This document shows, in pieces, positions 31,401 to 40,813 of a DNA stretch of 43,165 bases. The translations under genes and the position numbers were made by a program. The stretch spans positions 1-43,165 of the IMG/VR virus record IMGVR_UViG_3300005527_000096; one strand, written 5' to 3'. The DNA is from a virus. Under the pieces are notes generated by a model that was not told the DNA's origin, made no database searches, and saw nothing but the letters and a program-made list of their open reading frames with translations. The first letter of the stretch is position 1; every line of letters starts with the position of its first letter.

Positions 31401-34400
31401 TTGGTTAGGTCATCAATTTGACGTAAGTTAGAAAAACCAAGAATAGACCGACGGAATATAGTATTGCCTGCATCCCACATTGGCGCAAGAATATCAGAAC
31501 GTAATTTATCCCATGTTTCGTGCCCTTTAATAGCACTTTCAATTTCACCAACAAGTTTTACTGCGACTTGTTCTGCAGAACGCCATGTTGTTGAAATTGG
31601 CCCCTGAATACGTTTACCTTTTGGGGCGAATCGAGCACCTGCCGCTGTGGGGGTACGGGTGCGCACTGCCGAGAACAACTGTGTAGCCGTAGCCATAGCG
31701 TTACTAGCAAGGTTATCTATGCCAACCATTTGATAAATTGCACGGACTAGGCGTGTAAAGAACGGCATCTTAGCCGGTTTGTACATCATCTTTCTAAGTC
31801 GGTCTTGGAATGACTTATTAGTAAAGACCTCAGATACAAACTCGTGGATATCAGTTAGACCATACAAGTCCAGCGGAATATTAGCAACTGCATACTCATA
31901 CATCTTTTGGAGTTCTTCACGAGCAGCACGCTGCCCTTCCGTAAGCGTATTGGGGTCGGCGTTAAGGATAGCCTCAGTAGCCGCGTGCAGTACTTCGTGT
32001 AAGAAGACGTCGTTTGTAGAGTTATCAAGGTCTATCGTAATAGCATCGAATGCCGGGTAGTAAGCACCGGCAACCTCCAACCCACGGATGTTGTCTTCAA
32101 AGGCTTTGTTAACATCGGTAAATTCTGCAATTACCGGCTGCATGTTATAGCGAGGAGAGCGTAGTTCTTTTATACCTCTATAGACTTTTTCAAGGTTTTC
32201 ATCCCGGTCATAGTTTTCAAAATATTTGTTATACAAATCCGGGTAGGTAAGCTGAACGTAATTAAACATTCGCTTCTGTTGATGATGTGTTTTTAAGTCA
32301 ATCTGGCGACGGGTTAAGTCTCGAGCGCTGTTGAAGCTAATCGTAGTTGGTAGGTCTAACGCTGCTAGTTTTGCGGCTAGTTCTTTGTATAGCGGATTAG
32401 TAAGCCGAGTTGAGAGTACCTCAAGAGCACGCTTTAAATTGCCTTTGGCTATCTCATCGGCAACTGCAGGGGCAATATTTCGGGGCTTAGCAAGTCGATT
32501 TATTACTTGGTCTTCGATGCTTCCCGGCGTAGTTTGCCCAGAAAATCTGGCACGCTCGCGCTCTTCTGCAAGGTATTCAGGGCTAAGTTCAACTCCTCCA
32601 GATACTCCGGGTTCGCCTGCTGCTGTTCCCCCAAATCTCTCCACGCTGTCAGCACGGCGTTCATTTCTCCTTTGGTAGGAGCCAGAATCTTGGAAGCGTT
32701 TTCCACGAGGTTTAGCGTTTGCATCTGTATTTACCTTTCGAATAAATTCAAAAATATTTTTATTATCACGTAAAATTTTAAATACACGACGTTTAATATC
32801 ACTTATTGTAGTGTCGCCAAATTCAAGTTCTTGACCTTCCATCCTATACGTAATTCGCTGCATCTCAGCAGGGAAATCGGCGTTGTGGCTACGCACTTTA
32901 TGATGAGCAAGTTCATGGATCATTGTCCCCACTAACCCAGCAGCGGCATCACCCATTTTTTCTGCTTCGGTTACAGCCGGATTTATATACGAACCGTTAA
33001 AAGGCAATCGAATGCTTACGCCTCGATACTCTGTGTCAAAACTTATGCCAATAGCCTCGTTGCGAAGGTCATCGTACCCCATAAGGTCGGCAACATAAGA
33101 TCTAAGTTTTTGGAACTCATCACCGATTTCGTATATGAACTTGTCAAAACGTTGACCAAATTTGTCTCGGGCCATTTCAACTAAAGATGAACCCTTAACA
33201 TTTGTTATCTTACGTTCAATTTCAACTTTTTTAGATTCCCATTCAGTATCGGTAAGTTTATTGTCATACCAATCAGACCTAGCATCTTCCAGTTCTTTTT
33301 TAAGTTTCTTAATTTCTTCTTGATCTGGAAGTTCGACGTTATCGTGCAACATAACACGTTTAGCATCAACGTTGGCTTGATCAATCTTAAACTCATCAAG
33401 GTTAATTCTAGAATTCTTAAGGTCATCTTGAGACAGTTCAGGGATAACCCGACCTTTAACAATTAAGCGGCCTTCTTTAACCTCAATGACATCGCCTTCA
33501 GAGATGTCAGAAGCAACTTTTACAATCCCAGCATCGCCTTTAGGAGCAAGTTCTTCTGGTGCAGTTGCTTTAATAGTTCCTCTGTCGTCATACAGATACT
33601 GTATTGACCCAAAGTTTTTAGCGTCATTCCCTAAATCAACAGCCCCATAAACTAAGTTTAAATAACTAGTTAACTGCTCAAACCCTTTTTCCGTCGTTGG
33701 CGAAAACCGTTGCCGATTTAAATCAAACGGATAATTAGAATCTTCTGGCTTTACATTTTTATTAGGTGATACGTCAAGATAAAAATTTCTTGGCACTATT
33801 TTAGCATCGAAGCCCGTACCTACTGCAATCTTCCCATCAAACTGCCACAATCCATTAGAGAGTATGTGCAGGTTATCGCTGTACATATACCGTTGAGGGT
33901 TTTTCTGAACATAAATTCGTGCAGTACCCCAATCAAACTTAACGTCAGCAAATTGAGTGTAGCTGTCATACGGAAATTGATCCCCTATGCGAACAGTATC
34001 ACCGTTAAAAGAAACAGAAATATCTGCAAATAACGGGCTTTTTTCTAAAACTGCGTATCCAAACTCGCTATCGGGGATTTTGATAGCAACGTCTTCCCCA
34101 GTAGAAGAATCCTTGTACGACTCTGGTACAACAACTTCGGCAAAAGTGCCGTGCCCATCCGGAAACATTTGAAGGTATTGAGGGGGTATCTGATCGCCTT
34201 TGTACACCCGAACATCAGGCGCAAGGTTAGGATCATCCATCGCCTCTTCAAGTTCTGACCCCGTACTTTCCAAAACACTTAGCACACCATCACGGTACGT
34301 AACTACTTTAATACGCTCGTTATTAAACAAAAACTGCATCTTGGCAATACCCAAACCGCCAGAATCTCGAGTACCTTCTTTTTTAGTACCAGCAATAGTT

Positions 34401-36700
34401 AAGAATGTAGTCGATAGCGTCTCGGGAGACATACCAGTGCCGTTATCTAATACAGAAATAATCCGTGAACCCGCGTCAACTTTTATGTCTATAACGCCCT
34501 TAACTAATTGCCCTTTTTCTTGCATCGGCTTAATGGCGTCAAACGAGTTCTGCACCATCTCTTTAACCGAAACCTTTGGCATTTCTTTGGGTTCGCCATA
34601 TAGTTTGGGGCCAAGAAGTTTTGACAAGCGACGTACATTTGCACCCGGCTTTGCCTTAATAGTTTCCCCAGACGGGCGCAGGTCAGCGGGCTTTGAAGTA
34701 GCCGCTAGTTCATCAAGTAGGGCTTCGCCTTCAGGTGACAATGAGTTATTTGATAAGGCTAGACCAGAATCCCTAAGTGCCTTTAAGGCTTGAAATTTAA
34801 CCGCACCGACCTTGCCAGCACGCAGTTTGGTAGCCGCATCTAAAAACTGTGCGTCATTCATTCCTCTTGGCAACGCAGTTGGTGCAACTTCTGAAGGTGG
34901 CGTTGGGGTTGTGACTGCTTCGAGTTGTTTTGGGTAACGTATCAATCCTTGATAAGACAACCCCATATCTGCACGTTCTTTAGACTCAGGGGTAGGCTCA
35001 AAGCCAAGGCGCTCATAAAAATTAATGAGGTCTTTTTGTTTGTTCGGTTTATCTGCTGCTGCTGTTAACTGTAACGTGGCGTTATTTTGATCTGCCCAAT
35101 CTGTAAGTGCTTGCCCAAATTGAGTTCCTTGACCTTTACCAGAAGTTTTTGCCTTTACCCCGGTTACTTTCCAAACATTAGGTTCACGTTGGGTATCGCG
35201 AGTAAGTTGCGCACTAGCCCCAAACCCTTCTGCTTTTACAGTTTCAACAGGTAAGTTTGCATATTCTGGAAGGGGTGCAACAGGAGTAAATGTTAGTTCT
35301 TGAGTGGGTTTAGTCTTACCTTCTTCGGCTAATGGACTTGGCTTAGCCGTTGCTCCAACTCCAACCCCACCAGTAGGAACCCCAGAAACCTCCACTCCTC
35401 CGGCTCCAGTTTCAGTAGGCTGCTCGGTAATTCCTGCTCCGACACCTGTTTCGTCAGGTACCTGAAGGCTAGGCTCAATTCTTCCGGCGGCATCCGCTGT
35501 AGCAACTCCTCCTGCCAGTTCTCGTTCTCCATAAGCCTTCACCAATTGGTCGAGTTCTTCATTAGTGGCGTCACGCCCGTACATCTGCTTAAAGCCGGTG
35601 GCAAATGCTGTCCTAACTTCAGGGGTAGTTGCTACGGGTTCCGCAGCGGTTTCACTTGCCGAAAGGGCATCGAGTCCAGCTATAAGTCGTTCTTCGGGAG
35701 TTTGTAGCCCAGCAAATTTTTCAGCACCTTTTTGCATGGCTTTACCAACGATGACATTACCGCCAGTGCCAACAACAGTTGCAATAAAAGTTTGCGCTGC
35801 AGCAGAAGGGCGGTCTGCTAAATAACTAGAGAACGGTTTTTCAGGGTTTAATACAGCCCATTCATTTAAGTCTTGCAGTATGGTCGCAAGTTGCTCTCCG
35901 GGTATTTCTTTCTTTAACTGATTAAGCAGCATCCGACCAAAGCCGGTCTTTTGATTAATGTCGTTAAGTAGACTGCCAAGAGGCATTTTTTCAGTAGCAA
36001 CCTCAATAACACCTTGGGATGCAGCGAAAGGTAATGCTTGCTCAGGTCTTAGACCTTTTTCTCTAGCCTCTTGATATGCCTGACCACCAGTCATTCCACC
36101 AAATGCCGTAAGTACAGCAGCCTGACCGCCGGGAAGCATTGCAGCAGGCAAAAGAGCTAAATTTCGCCCAAAACTTTCAAGGCCGGATTCGACACCACTA
36201 AGTATTAGTCCTTGGTCGGCAGGGGGTTTTATTTTTTCACTTTCTGCTAACTGACCAAGTTCGGCCATATTTTGGGCAAAAGCTGCAGCGGGATCTTGTT
36301 TCCCAATAGTGCCAGTTAATGCTTGATAAAAACGCCCAGCAGGTGTTTCTTGATACGCCTTGCTGCCAAATTCACCGATGCTACGAAACACGCCAGCAGC
36401 ATCGCTGCTCATACCTCTTGGCACATTACGGGCTACACGCCCTAAAAAGTCAGTAATTGAGTTTTCTGATGTTGTGGGGGGAGGCGCAACCTCTTCAGGA
36501 GTAGCCGGGGCTACTGGTGCTTCTTCTACCTTTGGCGCAGGCGCAGTCGGCGCAGCGGGGGCAACACCCAACCCGATACGGCCTGCAAAATCCTCAAACG
36601 GTAAATCAGAGTAAAACTTTTTATGGAATCCCGCTGCTAAGTCTTGGTCTGATAAATCATTGTATTGAGGGTATTGTTTGCGAAGTTCTTGAATATTCAT
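28484..36700 (-). CDS. Giant multidomain (polyvalent) virion protein (2738 aa)
   Basis: This protein takes up about a fifth of the window. Visible parts: an N-terminal segment with YPQYNDLSDQDLAAGFHKKF; a Gly/Ala-rich hydrophobic region near 185-240; a GNAT-type acetyltransferase region at about 490-590 (GKGQGTQFGQAL, then INFYERLGFEP); a GHKL ATPase at about 700-1000 with N-box EMVQNSFDA, G1 DNGTGM and G2 GGLGIAKM; zincin HELAHH near 1262; a second zincin HEVLHA near 1566; and a long C-terminal part with hydrophobic segments near 2150, 2365 and 2440-2470. It matches the idea of large polyvalent proteins that phages and plasmids deliver into the host. It is the last gene of the leftward operon and its ATG overlaps the preceding stop (TAATG). 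Confidence 0.85.
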   Translation of the reverse strand: MNIQELRKQYPQYNDLSDQDLAAGFHKKFYSDLPFEDFAGRIGLGVAPAAPTAPAPKVEEAPVAPATPEEVAPPPTTSENSITDFLGRVARNVPRGMSSDAAGVFRSIGEFGSKAYQETPAGRFYQALTGTIGKQDPAAAFAQNMAELGQLAESEKIKPPADQGLILSGVESGLESFGRNLALLPAAMLPGGQAAVLTAFGGMTGGQAYQEAREKGLRPEQALPFAASQGVIEVATEKMPLGSLLNDINQKTGFGRMLLNQLKKEIPGEQLATILQDLNEWAVLNPEKPFSSYLADRPSAAAQTFIATVVGTGGNVIVGKAMQKGAEKFAGLQTPEERLIAGLDALSASETAAEPVATTPEVRTAFATGFKQMYGRDATNEELDQLVKAYGERELAGGVATADAAGRIEPSLQVPDETGVGAGITEQPTETGAGGVEVSGVPTGGVGVGATAKPSPLAEEGKTKPTQELTFTPVAPLPEYANLPVETVKAEGFGASAQLTRDTQREPNVWKVTGVKAKTSGKGQGTQFGQALTDWADQNNATLQLTAAADKPNKQKDLINFYERLGFEPTPESKERADMGLSYQGLIRYPKQLEAVTTPTPPSEVAPTALPRGMNDAQFLDAATKLRAGKVGAVKFQALKALRDSGLALSNNSLSPEGEALLDELAATSKPADLRPSGETIKAKPGANVRRLSKLLGPKLYGEPKEMPKVSVKEMVQNSFDAIKPMQEKGQLVKGVIDIKVDAGSRIISVLDNGTGMSPETLSTTFLTIAGTKKEGTRDSGGLGIAKMQFLFNNERIKVVTYRDGVLSVLESTGSELEEAMDDPNLAPDVRVYKGDQIPPQYLQMFPDGHGTFAEVVVPESYKDSSTGEDVAIKIPDSEFGYAVLEKSPLFADISVSFNGDTVRIGDQFPYDSYTQFADVKFDWGTARIYVQKNPQRYMYSDNLHILSNGLWQFDGKIAVGTGFDAKIVPRNFYLDVSPNKNVKPEDSNYPFDLNRQRFSPTTEKGFEQLTSYLNLVYGAVDLGNDAKNFGSIQYLYDDRGTIKATAPEELAPKGDAGIVKVASDISEGDVIEVKEGRLIVKGRVIPELSQDDLKNSRINLDEFKIDQANVDAKRVMLHDNVELPDQEEIKKLKKELEDARSDWYDNKLTDTEWESKKVEIERKITNVKGSSLVEMARDKFGQRFDKFIYEIGDEFQKLRSYVADLMGYDDLRNEAIGISFDTEYRGVSIRLPFNGSYINPAVTEAEKMGDAAAGLVGTMIHELAHHKVRSHNADFPAEMQRITYRMEGQELEFGDTTISDIKRRVFKILRDNKNIFEFIRKVNTDANAKPRGKRFQDSGSYQRRNERRADSVERFGGTAAGEPGVSGGVELSPEYLAEERERARFSGQTTPGSIEDQVINRLAKPRNIAPAVADEIAKGNLKRALEVLSTRLTNPLYKELAAKLAALDLPTTISFNSARDLTRRQIDLKTHHQQKRMFNYVQLTYPDLYNKYFENYDRDENLEKVYRGIKELRSPRYNMQPVIAEFTDVNKAFEDNIRGLEVAGAYYPAFDAITIDLDNSTNDVFLHEVLHAATEAILNADPNTLTEGQRAAREELQKMYEYAVANIPLDLYGLTDIHEFVSEVFTNKSFQDRLRKMMYKPAKMPFFTRLVRAIYQMVGIDNLASNAMATATQLFSAVRTRTPTAAGARFAPKGKRIQGPISTTWRSAEQVAVKLVGEIESAIKGHETWDKLRSDILAPMWDAGNTIFRRSILGFSNLRQIDDLTKTKFPQISGAIRIIEQMIADRNRTMTKAKDILAEWTRLQARYPKQSRLMGRIMLESTIRGIDPDTAQAGSLNPAMQAAWDGLNPEFKTIYRRVRDFYADSINTMVSEMKKRALQLPKAERQKVIKEINDKFGRDKLVAPYFPLRRFGNYWFQVGKGNFKEFYEFETVLGRELAFRKRKRQLSNGNAQQQNLAETMRKGNGISELYNQNASSTQVLKDVQDIIDSVGAITKPTQKEYQEIEKALTKQMGQIPTQEEVEKVFAVENTKKELKESLNQLIYILLPQQSVRKMFINRQSIQGASEDMIRVFATTAVHTAYQQSRFKYSERFINNLINAKEYVKNLPNSDVYDDYIKEVEKRTPTILSNEDTSMSAVVAGKLSDATFYFMLSAPFSAMLNLLGMAAITMPYIGGRYGYAKANAVMLKNLGRYTATMPKRTISPAFKGQIMQMEFPSIVEGGNLDPLMQRAADRFIEDNDINISQTNDIMDIGGRPSELYTGRYNTVKRTIAALFHQSERLNREVTLLSVFELAYDKFLNEPKKNLRGVIQRDNAGNPIPNTPDEAFELAITEAKDIAGLSLGDFTRQMKPRYFTPPLLSVLTKFKQYSVLATYVVARNFYFTLAAPFRKAEIKEFRRQMIEDKIPQNIIDQRIAEADAQRRETYKEGRRRLAGILGVTFLLGGAEALPFFTLLIGNIVKLAANDDDDEFFDWDNWFKNYMEVELGGYVADIYKKMGMGEDTARKAGRGTMEAVVRGPASVATGGSLSERVSLDPVNLWLRDPRFSTDTRENVVESVIANAGPVVGLGVNWAEAIELMEQGQYQRAFEKAAPAIVSKPAAAYRMADEGAKTRSGITLVDNFSAWELAIQSIGLQPERLAQKQKAAIEAKTYEQKVIDKRNTLMNRLWMERGNTDAYADTIENIQKFNQKYPEYAVEPKDVIDSFKRRGQNQMEAEVFGAQIQKKLRPRVSPMLEYGRE

Positions 36701-38154
36701 TAACGAATGCCAAGGGGGTCATTAGACGAAGTAGGTGATTTAACAGGTTGCATCCTACCACTACTTAAATCAACACCTTGTACTTTGTATAACTTAAATG
36801 TTTCTTCTTCTAATTTATCTTTAATTGCGTTAATCCTATCCTGCGCTGCTTTGTCACCACCCGCAGCCTTCCGCATATCTGCTTGTAACTTAGGATCAAA
36901 TGAAAGTAACTGTAAAAATTCAGCTTTGGCATCTTTTGCCGCCGACGATACCGCAGTTCGAGTAGCGTTGTAAGTATCTTTTGGAGCAAGTGCCTGTGCA
37001 GCTTGAGAAACTGAGTCTAAGTACGACAATTTAGGATCATTCTTACGTAATTGTGCTGCTGCTTGAAGGGTTTTATCAGGAATGTTAGCAATTGCTAGGC
37101 GGTTTTCCCTATCCAAACGAGCAGTTTCTTCACGGCTTGCTCGGTCTAAAGCGCTTTCTTCGCCGCGAGCTTCTCGCTCTCTTTCTGACATTGCTATTCT
37201 TTCAGCCGATGAAATCGCGTCAAGTTTTTCTTTACGTGCAGCCTCTTCAAGTTGCAATTTAAGTTGCATATCAGCCATTGTCTGTTTACGGCGCTCCTTA
37301 ATATCTTCAGCAAAACCTTTAACTGCGGCTTGGGAGCCTTTGCCAATATTAGTTAAAGCATAGGGGGACTCACCACCAAGAATGCCTAGACCTGCCTCTA
37401 GTGCACGAGTCCAAGCATCTGTCCGCACATCGGTATTTTTACGGGCTTGATTTGCAAGGTACTCTTTAATTGCTTCTCGCTCTGGGGGCGCTGGCGCTTC
37501 TCTTTCTCTAAGTACATTTCCACTAGTGAAAATATCTTCGACTGTTCTTGCTTTAAAAGGAATCCTTTGAGCAGGCATAGTAGCGCCTAAGCCAAACGCA
37601 CTAGGATTAAACCCCGCTCCTTCGTTGTCAATTCGTTGTTGTGTTGCTCGAGAAAATCCTAAATCGTATCCGGGTCTTTCATAGTCTTCATCATTTGAAA
37701 GAGAATAATTTTTGGAACGGTCACGCTCTAAAGCCCTTAAATATTCTTCGTCATTTAAATCTCCACCTGCCTGAAACGCAATAATTCCGCCACCTGCATA
37801 CTCGTTGCCGTACATCTCTTCGGGTACAGGTAATGAGGCAACTCCCGTGTCCATAGGCGGCATTTCTTGTTGCGGTGCCATAGCCATCATCTGTGGCTGC
37901 GCTTGGGGCGCTTCGGCTTGGGCATTAATTGCCATGTTTCTTTCAGTTACCGAGGCTGGCATGGGTTGTTGCATGGCCTGCATATTGGCAGCAGCCTGTG
38001 CCATTTCGGCTTTTTCATTCAGGATAATTGGTAGCATGTCAGCCGGTATACGACCTTGCTGTGCCATAGCCATAAGTTGCTGCTGTGGCAATTGTGCTAG
38101 AGCATTGATTGGCCCTTCTTGGAGTTTAAGGGCTTGAGTTATTCCCATTGCCAT
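36700..38154 (-). CDS. Internal-virion-like protein (484 aa)
   Basis: The first 120 residues are Met/Gln/Pro/Ala-rich, low in structure; a YAGGGIIAFQAGGDL motif follows at about 117-131. A long charged coiled coil spans about 270-400. Composition and place next to the giant protein suggest an internal head protein ejected with DNA, comparable to the podovirus ejection proteins. The start overlaps the upstream stop (TAATG), and its stop overlaps the giant protein's start. No enzymatic motif is seen. It could also be an inner tail component. Confidence 0.55.
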   Translation of the reverse strand: MAMGITQALKLQEGPINALAQLPQQQLMAMAQQGRIPADMLPIILNEKAEMAQAAANMQAMQQPMPASVTERNMAINAQAEAPQAQPQMMAMAPQQEMPPMDTGVASLPVPEEMYGNEYAGGGIIAFQAGGDLNDEEYLRALERDRSKNYSLSNDEDYERPGYDLGFSRATQQRIDNEGAGFNPSAFGLGATMPAQRIPFKARTVEDIFTSGNVLREREAPAPPEREAIKEYLANQARKNTDVRTDAWTRALEAGLGILGGESPYALTNIGKGSQAAVKGFAEDIKERRKQTMADMQLKLQLEEAARKEKLDAISSAERIAMSEREREARGEESALDRASREETARLDRENRLAIANIPDKTLQAAAQLRKNDPKLSYLDSVSQAAQALAPKDTYNATRTAVSSAAKDAKAEFLQLLSFDPKLQADMRKAAGGDKAAQDRINAIKDKLEEETFKLYKVQGVDLSSGRMQPVKSPTSSNDPLGIR

Positions 38155-39095
38155 TATGATTTACCCATTAAGTTATACAGACTTAGACCAGATAACCCAA
38201 GGCCAGCCAACTGGCTTGCAAATGAGGGCGGTGGCGTAACTGTCTGTGTTGTGGTGTCGGTGAGCGGAATACCACGGATAAAGCCACTAAGTTTATCAAG
38301 TTGCTGCTCAGGATACTGAATACGCTGCAATAAGTTCTGGTAGTCAATATCTGTTTTTTGTTGCGCTACTGCACGCTCATAGTCACCATAAGCGCCAAGA
38401 GTTTTAAGACGGTCAATGTCTGCGGCTTGTTGCGCTACACCCAACTGACCAAATTGTGAACCTAATGTGCCGTAGGTTTGAGCCTGTTGCAGACGAGCCG
38501 CACGCTCTGATTCCAGCCCCTTTTGCCCAGCCTCATAGGCAGCCTGAAGTCCCTTGGCTTGGATGTCACCGAGTTGGTTCTGGAGGTTGCGCTCACGTTC
38601 TGTGGTGGCAAGCAGTTGCCGTGCTCCGCCATAAGTACCTTGACGGGCTGCTCCTAAGTTAGTGGCTAACTGGGCTTTCTGGGCATCTGTTAGGGCTTGC
38701 TGTTTTTGAACGTCAATAACGCCCTGTGCATAGGGAGACATATACTGCTGCATCACCCCTTGATCCAACATACTTGGAAGCCCGGTGGCGGCGGCATAGC
38801 CTGAGCCAAGAGCACCAGTCCCCATAGCGAACTGTCCGGGGGTCTGCATAGCAGAGAGTTGTGCGCCTACCTGTTGCTGACCGGGGGTTAAACCCGCTAC
38901 CCGCTGTGCGCCACTATAAAGACCTGCGGCCTGTAATGGGCCTTGGATGTTGGCTTGGTAGTCGGCGGGGGTGCCTGCTCCGTAGAGTTTAAAGGCCGTT
39001 GGGATTAACCCGGGAACGCCTTGGGCACCGGTTTTATAAAACTCTTCAAACGCGGTAGGTAGTTGACTGGTTACGACTTGTGAGGTGGTTGCCAT
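38154..39095 (-). CDS. Internal-virion-like protein (313 aa)
   Basis: The sequence has the runs GLTPGQQQVGAQ, then QYMSPYAQGVIDVQKQQ, then LGAARQGTYGGARQ, a pattern common in a family of virion proteins in environmental podoviruses. The protein is Gln/Ala-rich, largely helical in the middle, with a hydrophobic Gly/Leu end (LAGLGLSGLSLYNLMG). It starts after AAAGGAT. It likely is part of the DNA ejection apparatus, by position beside similar proteins, but its role is unproven. Confidence 0.6.
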   Translation of the reverse strand: MATTSQVVTSQLPTAFEEFYKTGAQGVPGLIPTAFKLYGAGTPADYQANIQGPLQAAGLYSGAQRVAGLTPGQQQVGAQLSAMQTPGQFAMGTGALGSGYAAATGLPSMLDQGVMQQYMSPYAQGVIDVQKQQALTDAQKAQLATNLGAARQGTYGGARQLLATTERERNLQNQLGDIQAKGLQAAYEAGQKGLESERAARLQQAQTYGTLGSQFGQLGVAQQAADIDRLKTLGAYGDYERAVAQQKTDIDYQNLLQRIQYPEQQLDKLSGFIRGIPLTDTTTQTVTPPPSFASQLAGLGLSGLSLYNLMGKS

Positions 39096-39105
39096 AATCT
39101 ATCCT

Positions 39106-40782
39106 TTAAGCAGGCATCAAGCGACGAGTATTGACTTCAGGCGCCTGACGGGTTTTGCCTGTGCGTGATTTACGAATTCGATCCATCATTGCGTATAACT
39201 TTTTAGCCCCAGCATTAGAGGAGCCATTACCAAGGTGGGATACCACGTCAGCAGGGACTACAAACTCGCCATCAGCCAGACGGGCTTCTTGTTTGCCCTC
39301 AATATTAGCCTTAATAGAGTCGCTCATCCCGTCGCCCCCACCACGGAGATATCGGGGAGGCAAACCGCCTTTGGCTAGGGAAGCAATGCCACCCTGCATC
39401 ATATTGTCATCGCCACCGATTTCGTCGTCGTAAGAGTCGATCCGACCACCCATAGCCATGCCACGCTCACGGCGAATATCTTCTTCAGTTAAGCGCTGGT
39501 AGTTATAGGGATAGTCACGAAGAACGCTCTGGGCAAACTCAATTTCTTCTTTTGTACGGTTTTCCCGATCAGCCAAAATGCGGTCAGCCTCGGCTTTCTG
39601 GTCATCAAGTTCTTGTTTAGTTTTATACGCACCATAAATGGTTGTACCAAGAGAAGTAATCCCCGCAGCATCTTTAATATCCTGTCTATCGGGGAGGTAA
39701 TCTTTTACCACGTCATAGGCATCTTTAACCGGTTCAGGAATAATATTGCTAATGCCTTGTTTTACATCGCTATAACCTTGTTTTAAAGTGTTAATCCCTT
39801 TTTGGAATGCATTTGGATCAGCGCTTGCTTCACTAATATCACTAGCAGCGCGACCATAATCAAACGTAGGTACTTCCCCAACATCAGCATAAGAAGCAGG
39901 TTGACCCATCATATTGTCAAAATATTGTTCACTGTAAGTAGGTAAACGCTCAGGGGTGGCTGGCGTAGAGGGAATAGAAACCGGAGAGGCATCTGAAAAT
40001 GGCACATCAGCACTTGCCAATTGCCCTAATGGTTCTCCAATCCCGCTACCGGGATAACGAATTGCTTGTGGCCCTGCGCTTGCCACTGCACTCTCTAAGG
40101 ATCCAATTTCGCCCGGTATATTTGCGCTACCAGCAGCATCCATAGTTCCGCCTATAGACTCAAGTACAGACGGTGCCGACTCAGCAACACTTGAAAAACC
40201 TTCTACAGGAACTTGTTGCATCCCACTACCAAAAAGATCAGTTATTGAGCCTCTTGGCGTTAAGACATTTGAATCTGGAGCAGACAGGGCATTAAAAGCA
40301 GCGGTAGTAGCACCTGCCCTAATTGCACTTTTTGTATCAAAACTACTCCCCGGAGTTGCAACACCTTGATATATAGCCGAACCAATCGGGCCGCCATAGT
40401 AGGCAGCGGCAATTGAAGCAATCGGGCCAAGAATTTTATCTTTTGCTATGGACTCAACGCCACGCTCAACTTCTTTACCGATAGAAGAACCTAGGTTGTA
40501 TACATCTTTAAGTATGGGTGTGCTTTTAAAAAACTTCCTAATTGACTTATATTCGGGTAAACCCGTATAAGGATTGATTGTCCCTGATCCACCCATAAGT
40601 TTGAGAATGCCAGCCTCTTCGGGGGATATGTGGGCAAGGACTGTATCGCCTTCCCGACCCTGTCGCCGGATCATCTCAGCAGCGTTCTCTAGGCCGTAGG
40701 TATCCTTAACCCGACCACCCCCTTCAAAGGCAGGCATGGGAGGGGCGTATGCGTATTGGGGGGTAGCAGGGGCTGAGTACAT
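39106..40782 (-). CDS. Virion protein with glycine-rich motifs (558 aa)
   Basis: The N-terminus has Ala/Pro/Tyr-rich sequence, then FEGGGRVKD and AHISPEEAGILKLMGG. A Gly/Ala hydrophobic stretch lies at about 110-170 (IASIAAAYYGGPIGSAIYQG). The C-terminal 120 residues contain MAMGGRID, then GGIASLAKGGLPPRYLRGGG and ADGEFVVPADVVSHLGNG, which recur in virion proteins of uncultured freshwater and marine phages. It is co-transcribed with the internal-virion-like proteins. AGGAT lies upstream of the start. Function is structural by context. Confidence 0.6.
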   Translation of the reverse strand: MYSAPATPQYAYAPPMPAFEGGGRVKDTYGLENAAEMIRRQGREGDTVLAHISPEEAGILKLMGGSGTINPYTGLPEYKSIRKFFKSTPILKDVYNLGSSIGKEVERGVESIAKDKILGPIASIAAAYYGGPIGSAIYQGVATPGSSFDTKSAIRAGATTAAFNALSAPDSNVLTPRGSITDLFGSGMQQVPVEGFSSVAESAPSVLESIGGTMDAAGSANIPGEIGSLESAVASAGPQAIRYPGSGIGEPLGQLASADVPFSDASPVSIPSTPATPERLPTYSEQYFDNMMGQPASYADVGEVPTFDYGRAASDISEASADPNAFQKGINTLKQGYSDVKQGISNIIPEPVKDAYDVVKDYLPDRQDIKDAAGITSLGTTIYGAYKTKQELDDQKAEADRILADRENRTKEEIEFAQSVLRDYPYNYQRLTEEDIRRERGMAMGGRIDSYDDEIGGDDNMMQGGIASLAKGGLPPRYLRGGGDGMSDSIKANIEGKQEARLADGEFVVPADVVSHLGNGSSNAGAKKLYAMMDRIRKSRTGKTRQAPEVNTRRLMPA

Positions 40783-40813
40783 AATTAGATTATCCTAGAT
40801 TTGTCAAGTGATG

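Noticed and set aside
34200-34793. A 197-codon rightward frame inside the giant gene
   Set aside because: It is a shadow of the GHKL-domain coding strand, which has clear motifs; no ribosome site.
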